From positions 42,644,409 through 42,708,408 of the forward strand of contig NC_060065.1 in the NCBI RefSeq assembly GCF_020283565.1: DNA of 64,000 bases, given 5' to 3'. This DNA comes from Trifolium pratense. Its lineage: Eukaryota > Streptophyta > Magnoliopsida > Fabales > Fabaceae. Below are positions 34,050 to 44,942 of the stretch, in pieces. The notes beneath the pieces are model-generated. The model was not told the DNA's origin. It ran no database searches and saw nothing but the letters and a program-made list of their open reading frames with translations. The number at the start of each line of letters is the position of its first letter. Position 1 is the stretch's first letter. The position numbers and the translations under genes are program-made.

Positions 34050-34620
34050 AATATATCTGGCGGCCGTGATGGAAGAAAAATTAGAGCAACCAAAACTTGA
34101 TGTAAGTGCCAAATCAGAGCGACTAAAATCTGATCTAGGCAAGCGAAATTCATCTTCTATGATCTGCACTCCAACGACAATCTTGGAAGTGTGATCACAC
34201 AGGTGCAGCTCCGAGGTGATGAAAATTATGATGAATGGACTCGGGCTATGCGAACGTCCTTAAGGGCGAGAAGAAAATGGGGCTTCGTTGATGGAGCGAT
34301 TACGCAACCAGAGGACAGATCACCAGAAATAGAAGATTGGTTGGTGGACTGTTCAATCTATGTTGGCATCATGGATTTTAAATACGATTGAGCCTAGCCT
34401 ACACTCAACGATAACATATTTTGAAAATGCAAAGGAATTGTGGGAAGACATTAATGATAGGTTTTCAGTTGTGAATGGACCTAGAATCCAACAACTTAAT
34501 CTGACCTAGCAGAATGCAAGCAGGGAGGAATGACCATGGTGGCTTACTATGGAAAGTTGAAAGTTTTATGGGATGAATTGGCCAACTATGAACAGACGCT
34601 GACCTGCACTTGCAGAGGTT
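34050..34620 (+). pseudogene. Copia-type gag fragment, frameshifted
   Basis: The plus strand shows ITQVQLRGDENYDEWTRAM, then RARRKWGFVDGAI and DRSPEIEDW, followed in another frame by STITYFENAKELWEDINDRF and VVNGPRIQQL. These are the N-terminal blocks of a UBN2-type gag polyprotein. Stops and at least one frameshift (near 34350) disable it. It is cut at 34621 by a CACTA end. Confidence 0.82.
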
Positions 34621-35100
34621 CACTACAAGAAATAAAGCTTATAGCGTCAGACAATAGTGGCGGTTGGTACTGAATCGGCGCTGCTTTGTGTTACCCGGCG
34701 GTTACTGCGGAATCCTTCAACTGCCGGCGCTCTGTTTGTAATCCCGCGGCGGTCAAAACCTCACCTAAAAGTATTATTGACTGTGGCTAATAAAAAAAAA
34801 ACTCTTTAGCGACGGTCAAAACCTCACCTAAAAGTATTATTGACTGTGGCTAATAAAGTTTACCACGTTTTGACCAAAAAAAAATAAAAAGTTTACCACG
34901 TAAATTTTTAGGGTGGCTTATCCTGGCGTTGTAAAATTTAGCCACGGTTAAATTTGATTTTTGTCACGGCAATATTAAGCGTTGTAACAATTTTACGACC
35001 ATGGTTATTTATCATTTAGAAAATTGTTTTGGCTACGGTCGTAACCATGGCTAAATAATGCAGTAAACATTGTCATCCATGTAACTATGGCAAACATTGG
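34621..35100 (+). mobile_element. CACTA (En/Spm) transposon end
   Basis: Starts CACTACAAGAAATAAAGC, the CACTA terminal motif. It is followed by GC-rich sequence and subterminal direct repeats (ACGGTCAAAACCTCACCTAAAAG at about 34749 and 34814; GGCTAATAAA; CCATGGCTAAAT). The opposite TAGTG end was not found, so the right limit is unknown and the element may be truncated. Confidence 0.7.
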
Positions 35101-35763
35101 TGTCTTTACATCTTTTCTTACACTATTCAAATGCATAAATATATAGGAAGAACAAATGTATTTCTATAAGCACATTTTAATAGTATATGCTAAATTGTAA
35201 GGTTAATAGCAAAAATTACTTGATGCAAGACATTGCAAAGAAATTACATGATGAAAAAAATAACAACATTGATAGAGCATCACAAAGACCAGAAAATTGG
35301 GTAACGATATATTCAAATTACCAGAAAATTGGGTAACTATATATATCTATTCAAATTATCAAGGTATAGAGGAAAAAAAAATTGATTTTAATATATACGG
35401 AAAATTTCTCAAATTTGTGGAGATATATATATTAATACGGAAAATTTCACAAACTGATTTTAATATACGAAAAATTGAAGACTACAAAAAAATTTGATTT
35501 TAATATGGGGATGCAAACTTTTTTTCAATTTATTGTTGGTTTAAATAAAGATTTTTTTTTTTTTTTACAAATGCAAACTCATATCTTTTCATTATTCAAT
35601 AAGATAGTAATACAAAGAGGTATAGACTTAAAAGTAATACAAAGAGGTCTAAATGAAGAAAATTTTAATTAAACAAAAGTGAAACTTATTTAAATAATGA
35701 ATGTTAAACTTGAACCTAAAACTTAGTATAACAATTGCATTAAGAAAAATAAGTAGTGAAATT

Positions 35764-35893
35764 GTCCCGTTAATTTAGTTCAGTTGGCAAGGACATTGTA
35801 TTATATATGCAGGGGGCTGGGATTCGAACTCTGATCATCCCACTTATCCACCCTTAAGGGTGGAATTTCTAGTAACTAAGTTACTTGAAAAAA
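35764..35893 (+). mobile_element. tRNA-derived SINE with 16-bp target duplication
   Basis: A 130-bp element with box A-like TAGTTCAGTTGGCAAGG and box B-like GGGATTCGAACTC, ending in an A tract. It is flanked by AATAAGTAGTGAAATT and AATAAGTAATGAAATT (15 of 16 match). It belongs to the same family as the antisense SINE split by the CACTA element at 45.9 kb. Confidence 0.85.
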
Positions 35894-36059
35894 AATAAGT
35901 AATGAAATTATAAAGCCCGTTCTGCATAATGATCTTCCTAAATGATCTTCCTAAAGTATTATTTGTATATTAATGTGTTTAACTTAATTTTTCATTTTCT
36001 AATAATATTAATGACAGGTGTGTTTGAAAAAAACAAATGCATCTAATAATAACTTATAA

Positions 36060-36322
36060 TATAAGGACAATTTTCATAACTATTATTTCTCATTTGATAT
36101 ACTTATGTTGCATGAAAGGTTAAAAACGAAATAAAAAATATATATTGAAAGTGAAGTACTTTAGAGACATGACATGTAACGATAATTTTTATTTTATGAT
36201 TGGTTTCTTGCGACTCCTAAGCGTTAAAAACTATTTAATTAAAGTTAGCAAAGCATAAATTTTTTTCTTATATAGTGATAAAATAATTTTCTATTTATTA
36301 TTACATACAAAGGAACAAAACT
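36060..36322 (+). promoter_or_regulatory. conserved NCR promoter block, gene 3
   Basis: Shares TTTCTTGCGACTCCTAAGCGTTAAAAACT, the TATA-box segment TTCTTATATAGTGAT (about 36268) and TTATTACATACAAAGGA with NCR1 and NCR2. The middle part is shortened. Confidence 0.7.
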
Positions 36323-36604
36323 ATGGCTCAAATTCCATATTATTTTTATGTTTTGATCATATTTGTTTCTCTATTTATTGTTGCAACCAATAGTAGTAGT
36401 AGTAAGTCATTTTACACACCATTTGCAAATATCTAATTTATCTTATATAAAATATTTTGTCACCTTTTAGTAACAATTCTTTTGTTCTTATCAGACATTA
36501 TAAGTACTGACACTCCTTGCAAATTACCCTCCGATTGTCCAGAAAATTTGTGTACTGCTCCTAAAGTTCGTTGGTGCGTCGATCGTTTTTGTTCGTGTGT
36601 GTAA
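36323..36604 (+). CDS. NCR: nodule-specific cysteine-rich (NCR) peptide 3
   Basis: Exons 36323-36401 and 36495-36604 with a GT-AG intron give 62 residues. The signal peptide starts MAQIPYYFYVLIIFVSLFIV. The mature peptide has the NCR six-cysteine spacing C-X5-C-X4-C-X7-C-X4-C-X-C (TPCKLPSDCPENLC, then WCVDRFCSCV). The serine run before the intron (NSSS) is shared with NCR1 and NCR5. The mature sequence groups with NCR4 (CTAP motif after the third cysteine) and is more distant from NCR1 and NCR2. Confidence 0.95.
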
Positions 36605-36609
36605 GTGTT

Positions 36610-37560
36610 ACAGTTGATGTAAACATAATGTTATATTATTTGTAACTATATAATTTTATTTATATACATGCATGTAATGTTTGGTATACTCTTATAATTT
36701 TCCTCACACTTTTATTTATGGTTTTTTACCTGTTGAATAAATTAAAAGTGTGCAACAAATTTTGTTATTGTTTATCTTAAAGAAATTATGTTCTGAATTT
36801 ATTAAAATGTGCCAAGATTTTATTAGTGAAAGAACGGGCATTGGATATAGTTTGATTTTATTTTGTGGTACTTTCGAGGATTGAGTTTTATCCCATTAGT
36901 TAATGGACATTCAAGAAGATAAATGTAAATATTTTTAAAATTTTATGGACTTTCTTACCATGAATTGGTACACAGAAGTTTATGAGAATAACAAAATAGA
37001 GTGTAACATAATGAAGAAAATAAAATTAAATAAGGTAAATACTATGGTTAACAATAACAATTGAGATAAGTTTTATATCATGTTAAAATTAGTTTTTTAT
37101 TTATTTATTTACTGTTAGATCAATAAGTTTTACCTTTTTTATTCAAAATAAATTTTACCTTAGTATTAAGTCAAATATGAAGAGACTTATTGATTTAATT
37201 TTTTTTTTTTGAAAAGAGATTTATTGATTTAATTATGGAAAAAAAGAACGTGTGCATGATACAATTATTTTACTTGTGGTTAGATAAAATCATTAAACAA
37301 AAGTGGCCGGAAACTTATGTAAATAAATGCATTTTTTAACCTAAAAGTTTTCGTAAGTGTAATTCTCGTTATATTTAGTTTTGTCAAATATTAGTGGGAG
37401 AATTTCTTGACAAAAAAAAAATGTTAGAATTTCATCCATTAAAAAGAATAAGTGGAGAATTTTATATTGGAATTCTGACTGATGCATCTTACAATATATC
37501 TACCAATCGAATTATGTTCAAAGTGATCAATTTGTTTTCTTAATATAAGTGATAGTCTAA
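36610..37560. other. NCR3 3' flank and intergenic sequence
   Basis: Begins with sequence like the other NCR 3' flanks (TGTAACTATATAATTTTATTTATA; TGTTGAATAAATTAAAAGTGTG). It then becomes AT-rich with no gene or clear element. Confidence 0.5.
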
Positions 37561-37619
37561 AATTTATATTACTGCACTCATGAGAAGTCCCACATTTGCA
37601 TAAAAAGATAAAGTCTCAC

Positions 37620-38240
37620 TTCGGATGTGAGTGGAGAAAATAGAAACATCGTCGTCATCACCACCACCATCATAATCATACAGAAACTTCTTGCATCGAA
37701 CCGCACAAGGAATTGTTGTGATCAATTTTTGCTTGTCCGAATGTGGAGGCATCGAGTCGGCGCATCACTTATTTTTCACTTGTGGCACTTTTGGCTTTTT
37801 ATGGTCGTCGGTTCGAGATTGAATTGATTTTTCTTCGGTGGATCCTCAAGACCGATCTGATCATCTTCTTCAGTCCGTCGACGCGCGCAGCAGGTGGCCG
37901 TCGATCACGACGGTCTTTTTTGCATATTATTTGGCTAGTTTGTGTTTGGGTTCATTGGAATGAGAGAAATCACCGGCTCTTCAGGAATTCAGCAAAAACG
38001 TTATCTCAACTAATGGACAAAGTAAAAGTTTATTCTTTTTGGTGGTTGAAGACCACACGTGTGACTTTAGTTGCAAATTTACATAGTTGGTGGTTGAAAC
38101 CCTTGTTATGTCTGGATATCGACTAATGATTGTTTATTTTGTTTCATTTTGCTTACTTCTTTGTACAATTCGTTATAGTCTCTTTTGGCACACATTGTGC
38201 TGAGGAGATGTTTTGGTTCTTTTATATATATGATTCATTT
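37620..38240 (+). pseudogene. LINE ORF2 3' end, degenerate
   Basis: Plus-strand frames carry the zf-RVT region (CLSECGGIESAHHLFFTC, then GTFGFLWSSVRD and a stop). After a frameshift come FLHIIWLVCVWVHWNERNH and WLKPLLCLDID before the final stop at 38126. The tail (TTTCATTTT...GTATGTTAAAAAAG) fits a LINE 3' end. It belongs to a different subfamily from the LINEs at 2.1 and 55.2 kb. Confidence 0.8.
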
Positions 38241-38249
38241 TCGTATGTT

Positions 38250-39200
38250 AAAAAAGTGGCAATGTAATAGTATTCCTCTTCTTATGAAAATCTTCACAAG
38301 AAACTGAACACCGTATATTTTTCTCGCACGATGCAAGCATTTTCAAATTTAAGTTACCATCATCATCACCCCACAAAAAAATGGCTTATTAGAACCCTCA
38401 AATTTAAGCATTTTCTCGCACGATTCAACTATATAAACTTGAAATCCCCAACAATCGCTTCAACACCTCAAAATCCTAGGAAGATAAAATAAAAGCTTCA
38501 AGTTTTAACTTTGAAAATTTTCCAGGACAATTATCAAATAATACATGACAGTTCCATAAGAAAAATATTAATCAAACAATATTAGACTTTTCAACTTTTA
38601 ATCACAAAAAAAAAAAATAGAAAAAGAAAGCCAATATAAAAAAGTGTAAACTTTTCAAGTTTCAACATGGCAAACTTGCAAACTTTTATATCGTAGGCTT
38701 AGTTCAGCATGGCAAACTTGCTCACAAAGGTTAGGCTTAGTTCAGCATTTCTTTCTTTTGCTTTTTCTTTTTTAAAAGAGGTCAAAAACTTGTTTCTCTA
38801 AATACAAAAATAAAAATATTTACATGGTCACAACTTACGTCTACTAAATTCCCTCATACAATAAAACCAAATCCAAAATATCATTAATTTTCGGCTTAAT
38901 TAGATGTTTTGAGTTTAAATCCAAATCTGACAATGTAGTAATATTAAATTTCAAGAACTTTGTCATTTTTCCTATATTCATTCGATTTGAATTATTGTAT
39001 GCAGAAGATTTTTTTATAATATACATAGAGGATATTTGATTCATAAAGAAAACAAAAAATGCACGTATATATTAGCAATACTAAACTATGGTTTAATTAT
39101 GACAATAAGTTATGCTACTAATCCATTTTGGATGACAAAATTAATTCTCTTAAACATACATCTTGAGATTCAGGAGACACCATAGTGCTATTAGCACAAT
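38250..39200. other. intergenic, no gene seen
   Basis: AT-rich. Short duplicated words around 38660-38745 (TTTAGTTCAGCATGGCAAACTTGC) indicate a small local duplication. No coding content. Confidence 0.4.
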
Positions 39201-39205
39201 AACAT

Positions 39206-41072
39206 TGTTAAAATCAATCAACTAGAGAAATACAAAGGAGGCTATTAGGGTTTGATAACATTACAATGAGCAAAGCTTAATTGCATAGTCTTACAATAAG
39301 AATATATACTAGGAAAATAGGTAAATTAAAAAGTCTAAATTACCCTTACTACTAACTACTAATAATAACTACTAATAATAACTACTCTATATTATCTAAC
39401 ATCTCCCCGCAAACTCACAATGCCTTTACATGACATAAAACATTGAGAGTTTGTCATACAAAATTAAAACCCAAAATAGAAGAAATAAAACCAAAACAAC
39501 TAAAATTGTAACCAGTAGAAAGCAGCAACTAGCAACCAAAAGCGAGAACCATCCGAGAGAGAAGTAGCAGCCAAAGAGAGAAATCATCATCCAAACATAA
39601 GGAGAAATCATTGGAGATAAACATCCAAATAAAAGAGAAGTCAATATAGAGAAGCATCCAAAATGAGTAACCATCATAGAGAAGCATCAGCCAAACCGAA
39701 GAAGAGAACCATCAAAAGGAAGAACTAATTCAAACCAAATTTATCCAATCCAAACTAAACCAAATCAAATTGTACCAATCCAATCAAACAAAAAACAACA
39801 GAAAGAAGAACCAAACCAAACAGAAAAATCATCCAATAGAGAGAACCAACCAAATAGAAGAACAAACAGAGAGAGGAGAATTCAAACAGAAGAATCAACG
39901 GGGAGAAGTGCAATCATTCAGAAGAATCAATAAAGAAAAATGCAATCAATCAGAAGAAATCAATAGGGGGAGGAGTGCAATCAATCAGAAGAAATCAATA
40001 GAGAGAGAAGACCGGTCAAACAAAAGAACCATAGGGAATTATCAGAGAGAAGTAATCAAATAGAAGAATTGACGGGGAGATGGTCAATCAATCAAACAAT
40101 CAAATAGAGCCAAACCAAACGAACCAAATAGATCAATCTAAATGAAACCAAACAAAATCAAATCAAACAAATTCAAACCCAACCAAACTGCAAAATCAAA
40201 CCAACTAATACCATAACAAAGAGCCAAAGAGAAGAAGACAATCAAAGAGAGAAACCATCAACAAAGAAGAAACAATCAAAGAGAGGAGTTGAGACATTCT
40301 CACAAACACATTGTGAGCATTATCTTAACTTACAAAATTATTCAAAAGAAACACCATAAGATATTGTTCCACAAACAACCAAAATAGCTACTAACCAAAA
40401 TCAAATTAAACCAGACAAACCAAATCAAGACAAACCGAATCAAATGAAAATCAAACCAACAAACCAAACTTTTTTTAAAAAAAAAAAAACAAAGGAGGAA
40501 CGAAATAGCACCGGAGACGCAAACTGCAACTGTGCCGGAACAGAAGCCAACAACCCCACAATCGAAGTCACAGAAGATGAAAGCATAATCAAAACGTCTC
40601 ACATAGTAACCACGTCCAAGAGTCAAGCTGCAACAATACAGATCATGTGCCAAAGCAATTCTTCTTCTTTTATTGCCACCTTCTTCAATGATGACTAAAT
40701 TGAAACTTCACAAACCAATTTCAAACCTCTTTCATTCCACCAACAAAACAACCAGAGACCATCAAATTCAAAATAACCAAGAAAAACAAAATAAACAAAA
40801 TTCCCACTCACTAGGGAACTCAAGCAGCGGAAATTACAGGCAGTTCAAGGCGGATCGAAACACGCTCTTGATACCATGTTAAAATCAATCAACTAGAGAA
40901 ATACAAAGGAGGCTATTAGGGTTTGATAACATTACAATGAGCAAAGCTTAATTGCATAGTCTTACGATAAGAATATATACTAGGAAAATAGGTAAATTGA
41001 AAAGTCTAAATTACCCTTACTACTAACTACTAATAATAACTACTAATAATAACTACTCTATATTATCTAACA
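39206..41072 (-). mobile_element. young non-autonomous LTR retrotransposon
   Basis: Two 196-bp LTRs (39206-39401 and 40877-41072, TGTTAAAATC...TCTAACA) differ at only two visible positions. They are flanked by a perfect 5-bp duplication AACAT (39201-39205 and 41073-41077). Orientation is minus: the primer-binding site TGGTATCAAGAGC lies next to the right LTR, and the polypurine tract GCGGGGAGA next to the left LTR. The ~1.47-kb interior has no gag or pol. It is a low-complexity stretch of ACCAAAC, CAAATC and AGAAGAA words giving only biased short frames. It therefore depends on enzymes from another element. Confidence 0.93.
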
Positions 41073-41098
41073 AACATAAATATTAACTAAATGAAAAC

Positions 41099-41342
41099 TG
41101 TTAGAAATAAATTTCAAAAGCTAAAACATAGAGATAGAGAGAATGAAAACTTTATATTCAACTTATCACTTGTGTGTCTTTACATCATAACAATAGTTCT
41201 ATTTATATTTATAGGACACAAAGAGGGGAAGTGAAAGAACAAAGTAATTAAGGTCCGCTAATTAGTGGGAGTTATAGGAAGGGAAATAGCTAGGATGGAC
41301 ATCCACTAATTAGGCCTCCACTAGGACTTATTATTCATAACA
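41099..41342 (-). mobile_element. Copia 3' LTR
   Basis: A 244-bp sequence TGTTAGAAATAAAT...ATTCATAACA. It is preceded, on the minus strand, by the purine-rich CCAAGGCGGAG at 41343-41353 and the C-terminal Copia coding remnant to its right. Other LTR copies are not in the window. Confidence 0.75.
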
Positions 41343-41399
41343 CTCCGCCTTGGATGTCCATCGAGGATGTGCCCAGAGAAAAACCTAGTGGGAAAAAAT

Positions 41400-41790
41400 T
41401 CTAGTGAAGGAAAATGAGTACAACATCCTTTACATGATATATGTATTTCCCCTCCTCAACCATACAACCATCTCTAAGACGATGACGACCAATCTTTTGT
41501 ATCATTTTTCAAAAATTCTACTTGGGAGTGGCTTTGTGAAAAGGCTGCCAAATTTTCATACGAGTGAATTTGTTGAATGCTCATATCATCATTCTTCATG
41601 TAATGCTAAGAGTTCTGCATGATTTGATGATGTTTTGTTATGGTTTGTTTCACGGATCTTCACGAAATAGTTGTACCTCCACGTGAAAACAAGTAACCTG
41701 TGTTTGTGATATACTATTATGAGGATATGACAAATAACCTGCATCTGCACAACCTGTTAATTCTAATTTTGGTATTTTTAAATAGGGTTA
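41400..41790 (-). pseudogene. Copia RNase H C-terminal remnant
   Basis: Minus-strand frames show PKLELTGCADAGYLSYPHN, then SQTGYLFSRGGTTIS followed by a stop. Further frame-broken pieces include SVKQTITKHH and the terminal FEK..IGRHRLRDGC block. These are conserved end blocks of Copia RNase H. Several stops and frameshifts make it non-functional. The element is truncated near 41795, where a common legume repeat (TTTTTAGTCCCTATAGTTTC) starts. Confidence 0.82.
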
Positions 41791-41935
41791 AATATGTTTT
41801 TAGTCCCTATAGTTTCCCCGAATTTTTGTTTTAGTCCCTAAAATTTGTTTTCACACTTTTTAGTCCCTGAAGTTTCACCAGTCAATGGTTTTAGTCCCTA
41901 CTTTTCATTCAACTCGTGTATACTTTCACATTTTT
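41783..41935. repeat. dispersed legume repeat with TTTTAGTCCCTA words
   Basis: Four repeats of the word TTTTAGTCCCT(A/G)AA within 150 bp, starting TAGGGTTAAATATGTTTTTAGTCCC. A high-copy inverted-repeat type in legumes, of which only one end is seen here. Confidence 0.55.
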
Positions 41936-42749
41936 GAATGATTTTTTGTATACATGTTTATAATATTATAAGAACATCTCCGATAAAAATTTAGAATTTT
42001 TTAACATAAGATGAATTAGAGGTACTCTCAATGTAATAGACTTCAGGAGAAGTAAGTGAAATTTCTCAAAATAAAAAACACATGTTGAAAGTAAAAGTGT
42101 AACTCAGTTGGTAATTATTAGAGATCAACAATGTATGTTCATGGGCCAAAATGGGTTGGGTTTGGAAAAAACCAAAACTCGAACCACATATGATATTCTC
42201 AATTAGGTCTAGTAAAATAACCAGAACTTTTTTAACATCACTATTTTTAAATGACAAAAGAAAGTCGAATAGTGATGAGTGAAGACTCGAAGAGGATGAT
42301 CAGAGAATGCATTGGAATAGTGAATAACAAAAGCGTTAATGTGTTTGTCGTTTTGAATATATACTCATACAACTTGTTTTGGAATTTGACGTATCGAACC
42401 TTGAGCTTTTCTCTTTTAATGATCAAACGACAAAAGCAAAACTTTTTTTTGTCTGAATCTAATTTTACCTGAAACCCGATTTTTTTATATAGATTTTTTA
42501 TTTTAAAATTCATACCCAACTCATTTTTTAAAATTGGATTCGGTGGGTTCGACTGACTCGACCAAATTTTTTCCAACCCATGTAAACGCCTAAGAGATAT
42601 TAATGGAGGAGTCGAAATCCAAACTTCGGATTTTTGATTTCTCAATAATTAAAACTATGTGTAAGTTTAGCCACTAAATTTACTAAACAAAATGATGAAT
42701 TGAGTGAACAACAGCGATAAATAAATAGGACACTTAAATGTATCTTAAG

Positions 42750-42893
42750 AGACATTTAACAAATTTTTTTATGAATGGTTTTTCGCGACTCATCGGCGGT
42801 AATAACTATTAATCAAAGTTAATAAAAAATGAAAATTTTTCTTATAAAGTGATCAAACAATTTCTTATTTACTACAAGCAAAGGAGAACAAAT
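42750..42893 (+). promoter_or_regulatory. NCR promoter block, gene 4 (diverged)
   Basis: Only the proximal part is recognisable: TTTCGCGACTCATCGGCGGTAATAACT in place of the conserved CTCCTAAGCGTTAAAAACT block, then TTCTTATAAAGTGATC (TATA, about 42838) and the ACAAGCAAAGGAGAA leader. The distal 150 bp seen in genes 1-3 are missing or unrecognisable. Confidence 0.6.
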
Positions 42894-43184
42894 ATGGCTC
42901 AAATTTCATACTTTATTTATACTTTGATTGTATTTCTTTCTCTATTTATTATCGCAGCCAATAGTCGTAAGTCATTTTTCACACTATTTACAAATATCTA
43001 ATTTATCTTATTTTTCATCGCAATTTAGTAACATTTCTTTTTGTTCATATTAGAAATTACAAGTTCTAGTACTCCCTGCAAGCTACCCCGCCATTGCCCA
43101 GCAAATTTGTGTACTGCTCCTCTAATTCGGCAGTGCATTGATCATCTATGTTCGTGTTCGGAAGTATACTCCCTCCATATTTAA
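42894..43184 (+). CDS. NCR: nodule-specific cysteine-rich (NCR) peptide 4 with MITE-extended C-terminus
   Basis: Exons 42894-42966 and 43054-43184 give 67 residues. The signal peptide starts MAQISYFIYTLIVFLSLFII and is two residues shorter than in the paralogs. The six cysteines are spaced C-X5-C-X4-C-X7-C-X4-C-X-C (TPCKLPRHCPANLC, then QCIDHLCSC). The other NCRs here stop one residue after the last cysteine, or at it plus one. This frame continues SEVYSLHI, and the last five residues and the stop are provided by a Stowaway MITE. The intron is short (87 bp) with GTAAGT and TATTAG borders. The mature part is basic (K, R, H). It could be expressed, but the 3' untranslated region is rearranged. 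Confidence 0.9.
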
Positions 43185-43226
43185 TTATAAGAAAAAATAA
43201 AAATTTGCTTATAATTAAAGACGGAG
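43169..43226. mobile_element. 58-bp Stowaway MITE in the NCR4 stop codon
   Basis: Inverted ends CTCCCTCCATATTTAATTATAAG and the complement of CTCCGTCTTTAATTATAAG. It is flanked by TA duplications at 43167-43168 and 43227-43228. The first TA plus the first C of the MITE makes the codon TAC. The second TA is followed by G. Before insertion the reading frame would have met TA-G at this point, so the target dinucleotide was the first two bases of the stop codon. Confidence 0.9.
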
Positions 43227-43548
43227 TAGTAGCAATTAAGTGAAAAACTAAATTTTAGGTTAATTGCAACAATAGGTATAGTTTTTTTTTTATGTTTTTT
43301 TTTTATGAAAACTGTATAATTTTATTTAATTAAGTTGTAATGTTGTTATAATTTTTCTCACTTTTATTTGTGTAATAAATTTGTTATTGTTTGTCTTGAA
43401 AAGATTAGAAAAATTATATTAACATCCCTTGAGGTCAATTGAATGAAACATACATCTCCTTTAATTATACAGACCTACTGGATATAATTTGACTTTTCGT
43501 TTTATTTTTATGATTAGCCTTTTATATTTTTGTAAAGACCTATCTATA

Positions 43549-43625
43549 ATTTTTTTTTTTTTTTAGTCAGGTAGCCTAGTGGCTTGAAATTTCACCTTTA
43601 TAGCCCAAAAATGAAGGTCTAATTA
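43549..43625 (-). mobile_element. SINE fragment
   Basis: A T-rich tract followed by GTCAGGTAGCCTAGTGGCTTGAAATTTCACC, the antisense start of the same SINE type seen at 35.8, 44.6 and 45.9 kb. Truncated. Confidence 0.55.
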
Positions 43626-43746
43626 CATAGCATGCACATGGTCATGGCTGTCCATGATAGAGTTAAGCAAAATGTTAATTATTGTTCATAATGCACGGGA
43701 AGAAATAAATACGAAAGTAAAAAGTTTAATCATATTGGTTAAGATA

Positions 43747-43997
43747 TACTTCCTCCATCCTAAATTTTGAGGGAAGCATTTATTAAGAAAAAGAAAAATA
43801 TAATAATTTGAAATATGTTTTTGTGGGTTTTTCTTAAAATAAGTTGCATGGAAAGATGTAAAACAATTCTTATTGGTTGTTGTTTATTGAGAAAATATAA
43901 TAATTTAAGGAAAAAAAACATATTCTTGAAAATGGTTTTTCTCTTGTAATTTTAGACAAAAAAAAAAAATCCCTTATAATTTGGGACGGGGAAGTAT
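43747..43997. mobile_element. Stowaway-type MITE
   Basis: About 250 bp with inverted ends ACTTCCTCCATCCTAAATTTT and the complement of ACTTCCCCGTCCCAAATTATA, bordered by TA dinucleotides. Non-coding. The 3' flank of NCR4 therefore holds two Stowaway-type insertions. Confidence 0.7.
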
Positions 43998-43999
43998 CA

Positions 44000-44596
44000 T
44001 ATAAAAATTGTCTTGTGGATGGAACAACTCCATACATGACCAATAATTTAAGATCAGAAGGCCTCCACTCCTTCATACAAACAAACTCCAAGCCACTTTA
44101 AGTAAATCTTTTGCCAAACAATTGATTTTATTTAACATAAGTTAAATGGATTCTTGATATGAAGCTATGTATTAATAGATTAAGCAGTAATATTTTTAAA
44201 ATAAAAAGTAAAAGTTGAGAAATGGAGATAAAAGTATAAAAACTGACAACAAAAGATAAGAGAAAATAACAATTCATTATCGGTCTTAAGAGGCAAAAGA
44301 GAATGCATATCAAGCTTTTTGGAACAAATAAAGTGACAAAAGTAAATTCATTATCGATCGTAATAAGCTCAAGACCCTTACCATTAAAGAAAATTTAAAT
44401 TGAATCAAAAGTTTAAATTTATTTAAATGAATGGAAAAGTTGAACCAATTTTTTTGTAACAATTGCAATTTCATTACTCCTCCAATCATAATTATAAGGA
44501 TGTGTATTGTTCCATCACATATATTAAGAAAAATAGGTTGTGAATTTATTAATTAGTCCATTTTGCATAGTGATATTCTTAAGGTATTATTGGAAT
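44000..44596. other. intergenic, no gene seen
   Basis: AT-rich; short open frames at 43870-44313 on the minus strand are hydrophobic by composition only. Confidence 0.4.
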
Positions 44597-44608
44597 ATAT
44601 ATTAATGT

Positions 44609-44731
44609 GCCTACCTTTTTAATTTTTTTTTTTGTCCGGTAGCCTAATGGTTAGACTCTCACACATTTAAATGTGGAGAAATGTGAAATATGGGGTTCTA
44701 ACCCTGGCCACTCTAATAATGTCTCTGGTAG
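44609..44731 (-). mobile_element. SINE (antisense)
   Basis: A T-rich start, then GTCCGGTAGCCTAATGGTTAGACTC and a box B-like GGGGTTCTAACCCTGGCC. It is flanked by an 11-bp duplication TATATTAATGT (44598-44608 and 44732-44742). Confidence 0.7.
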
Positions 44732-44942
44732 TATATTAATGTTTTTATTTTCTCTATAGGTAAATTAAGAAACATTGAGATTGAGAGACATCCAAATTAC
44801 TAGTAGACAACAAAATGACATCTAGTAGCACTAATATACTTCTTTGCTCATAAATTATATATAAAAAAGGGGAAACTATACAAAGTTGGGTGTGTGTGTG
44901 GTGGTGGGGGGCATACCTTATCCTGAGAAAAAGCAAACGAAA

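Noticed and set aside
37564..37827. Asp-rich minus-strand and opposing plus-strand short frames
   Set aside because: Derived from an ATC/CAC repeat tract and from the degenerate LINE; no independent gene.
39770..40063. 97-codon Gln/Asn/Lys-rich frame
   Set aside because: Low-complexity interior of the non-autonomous LTR element; composition alone keeps it open.
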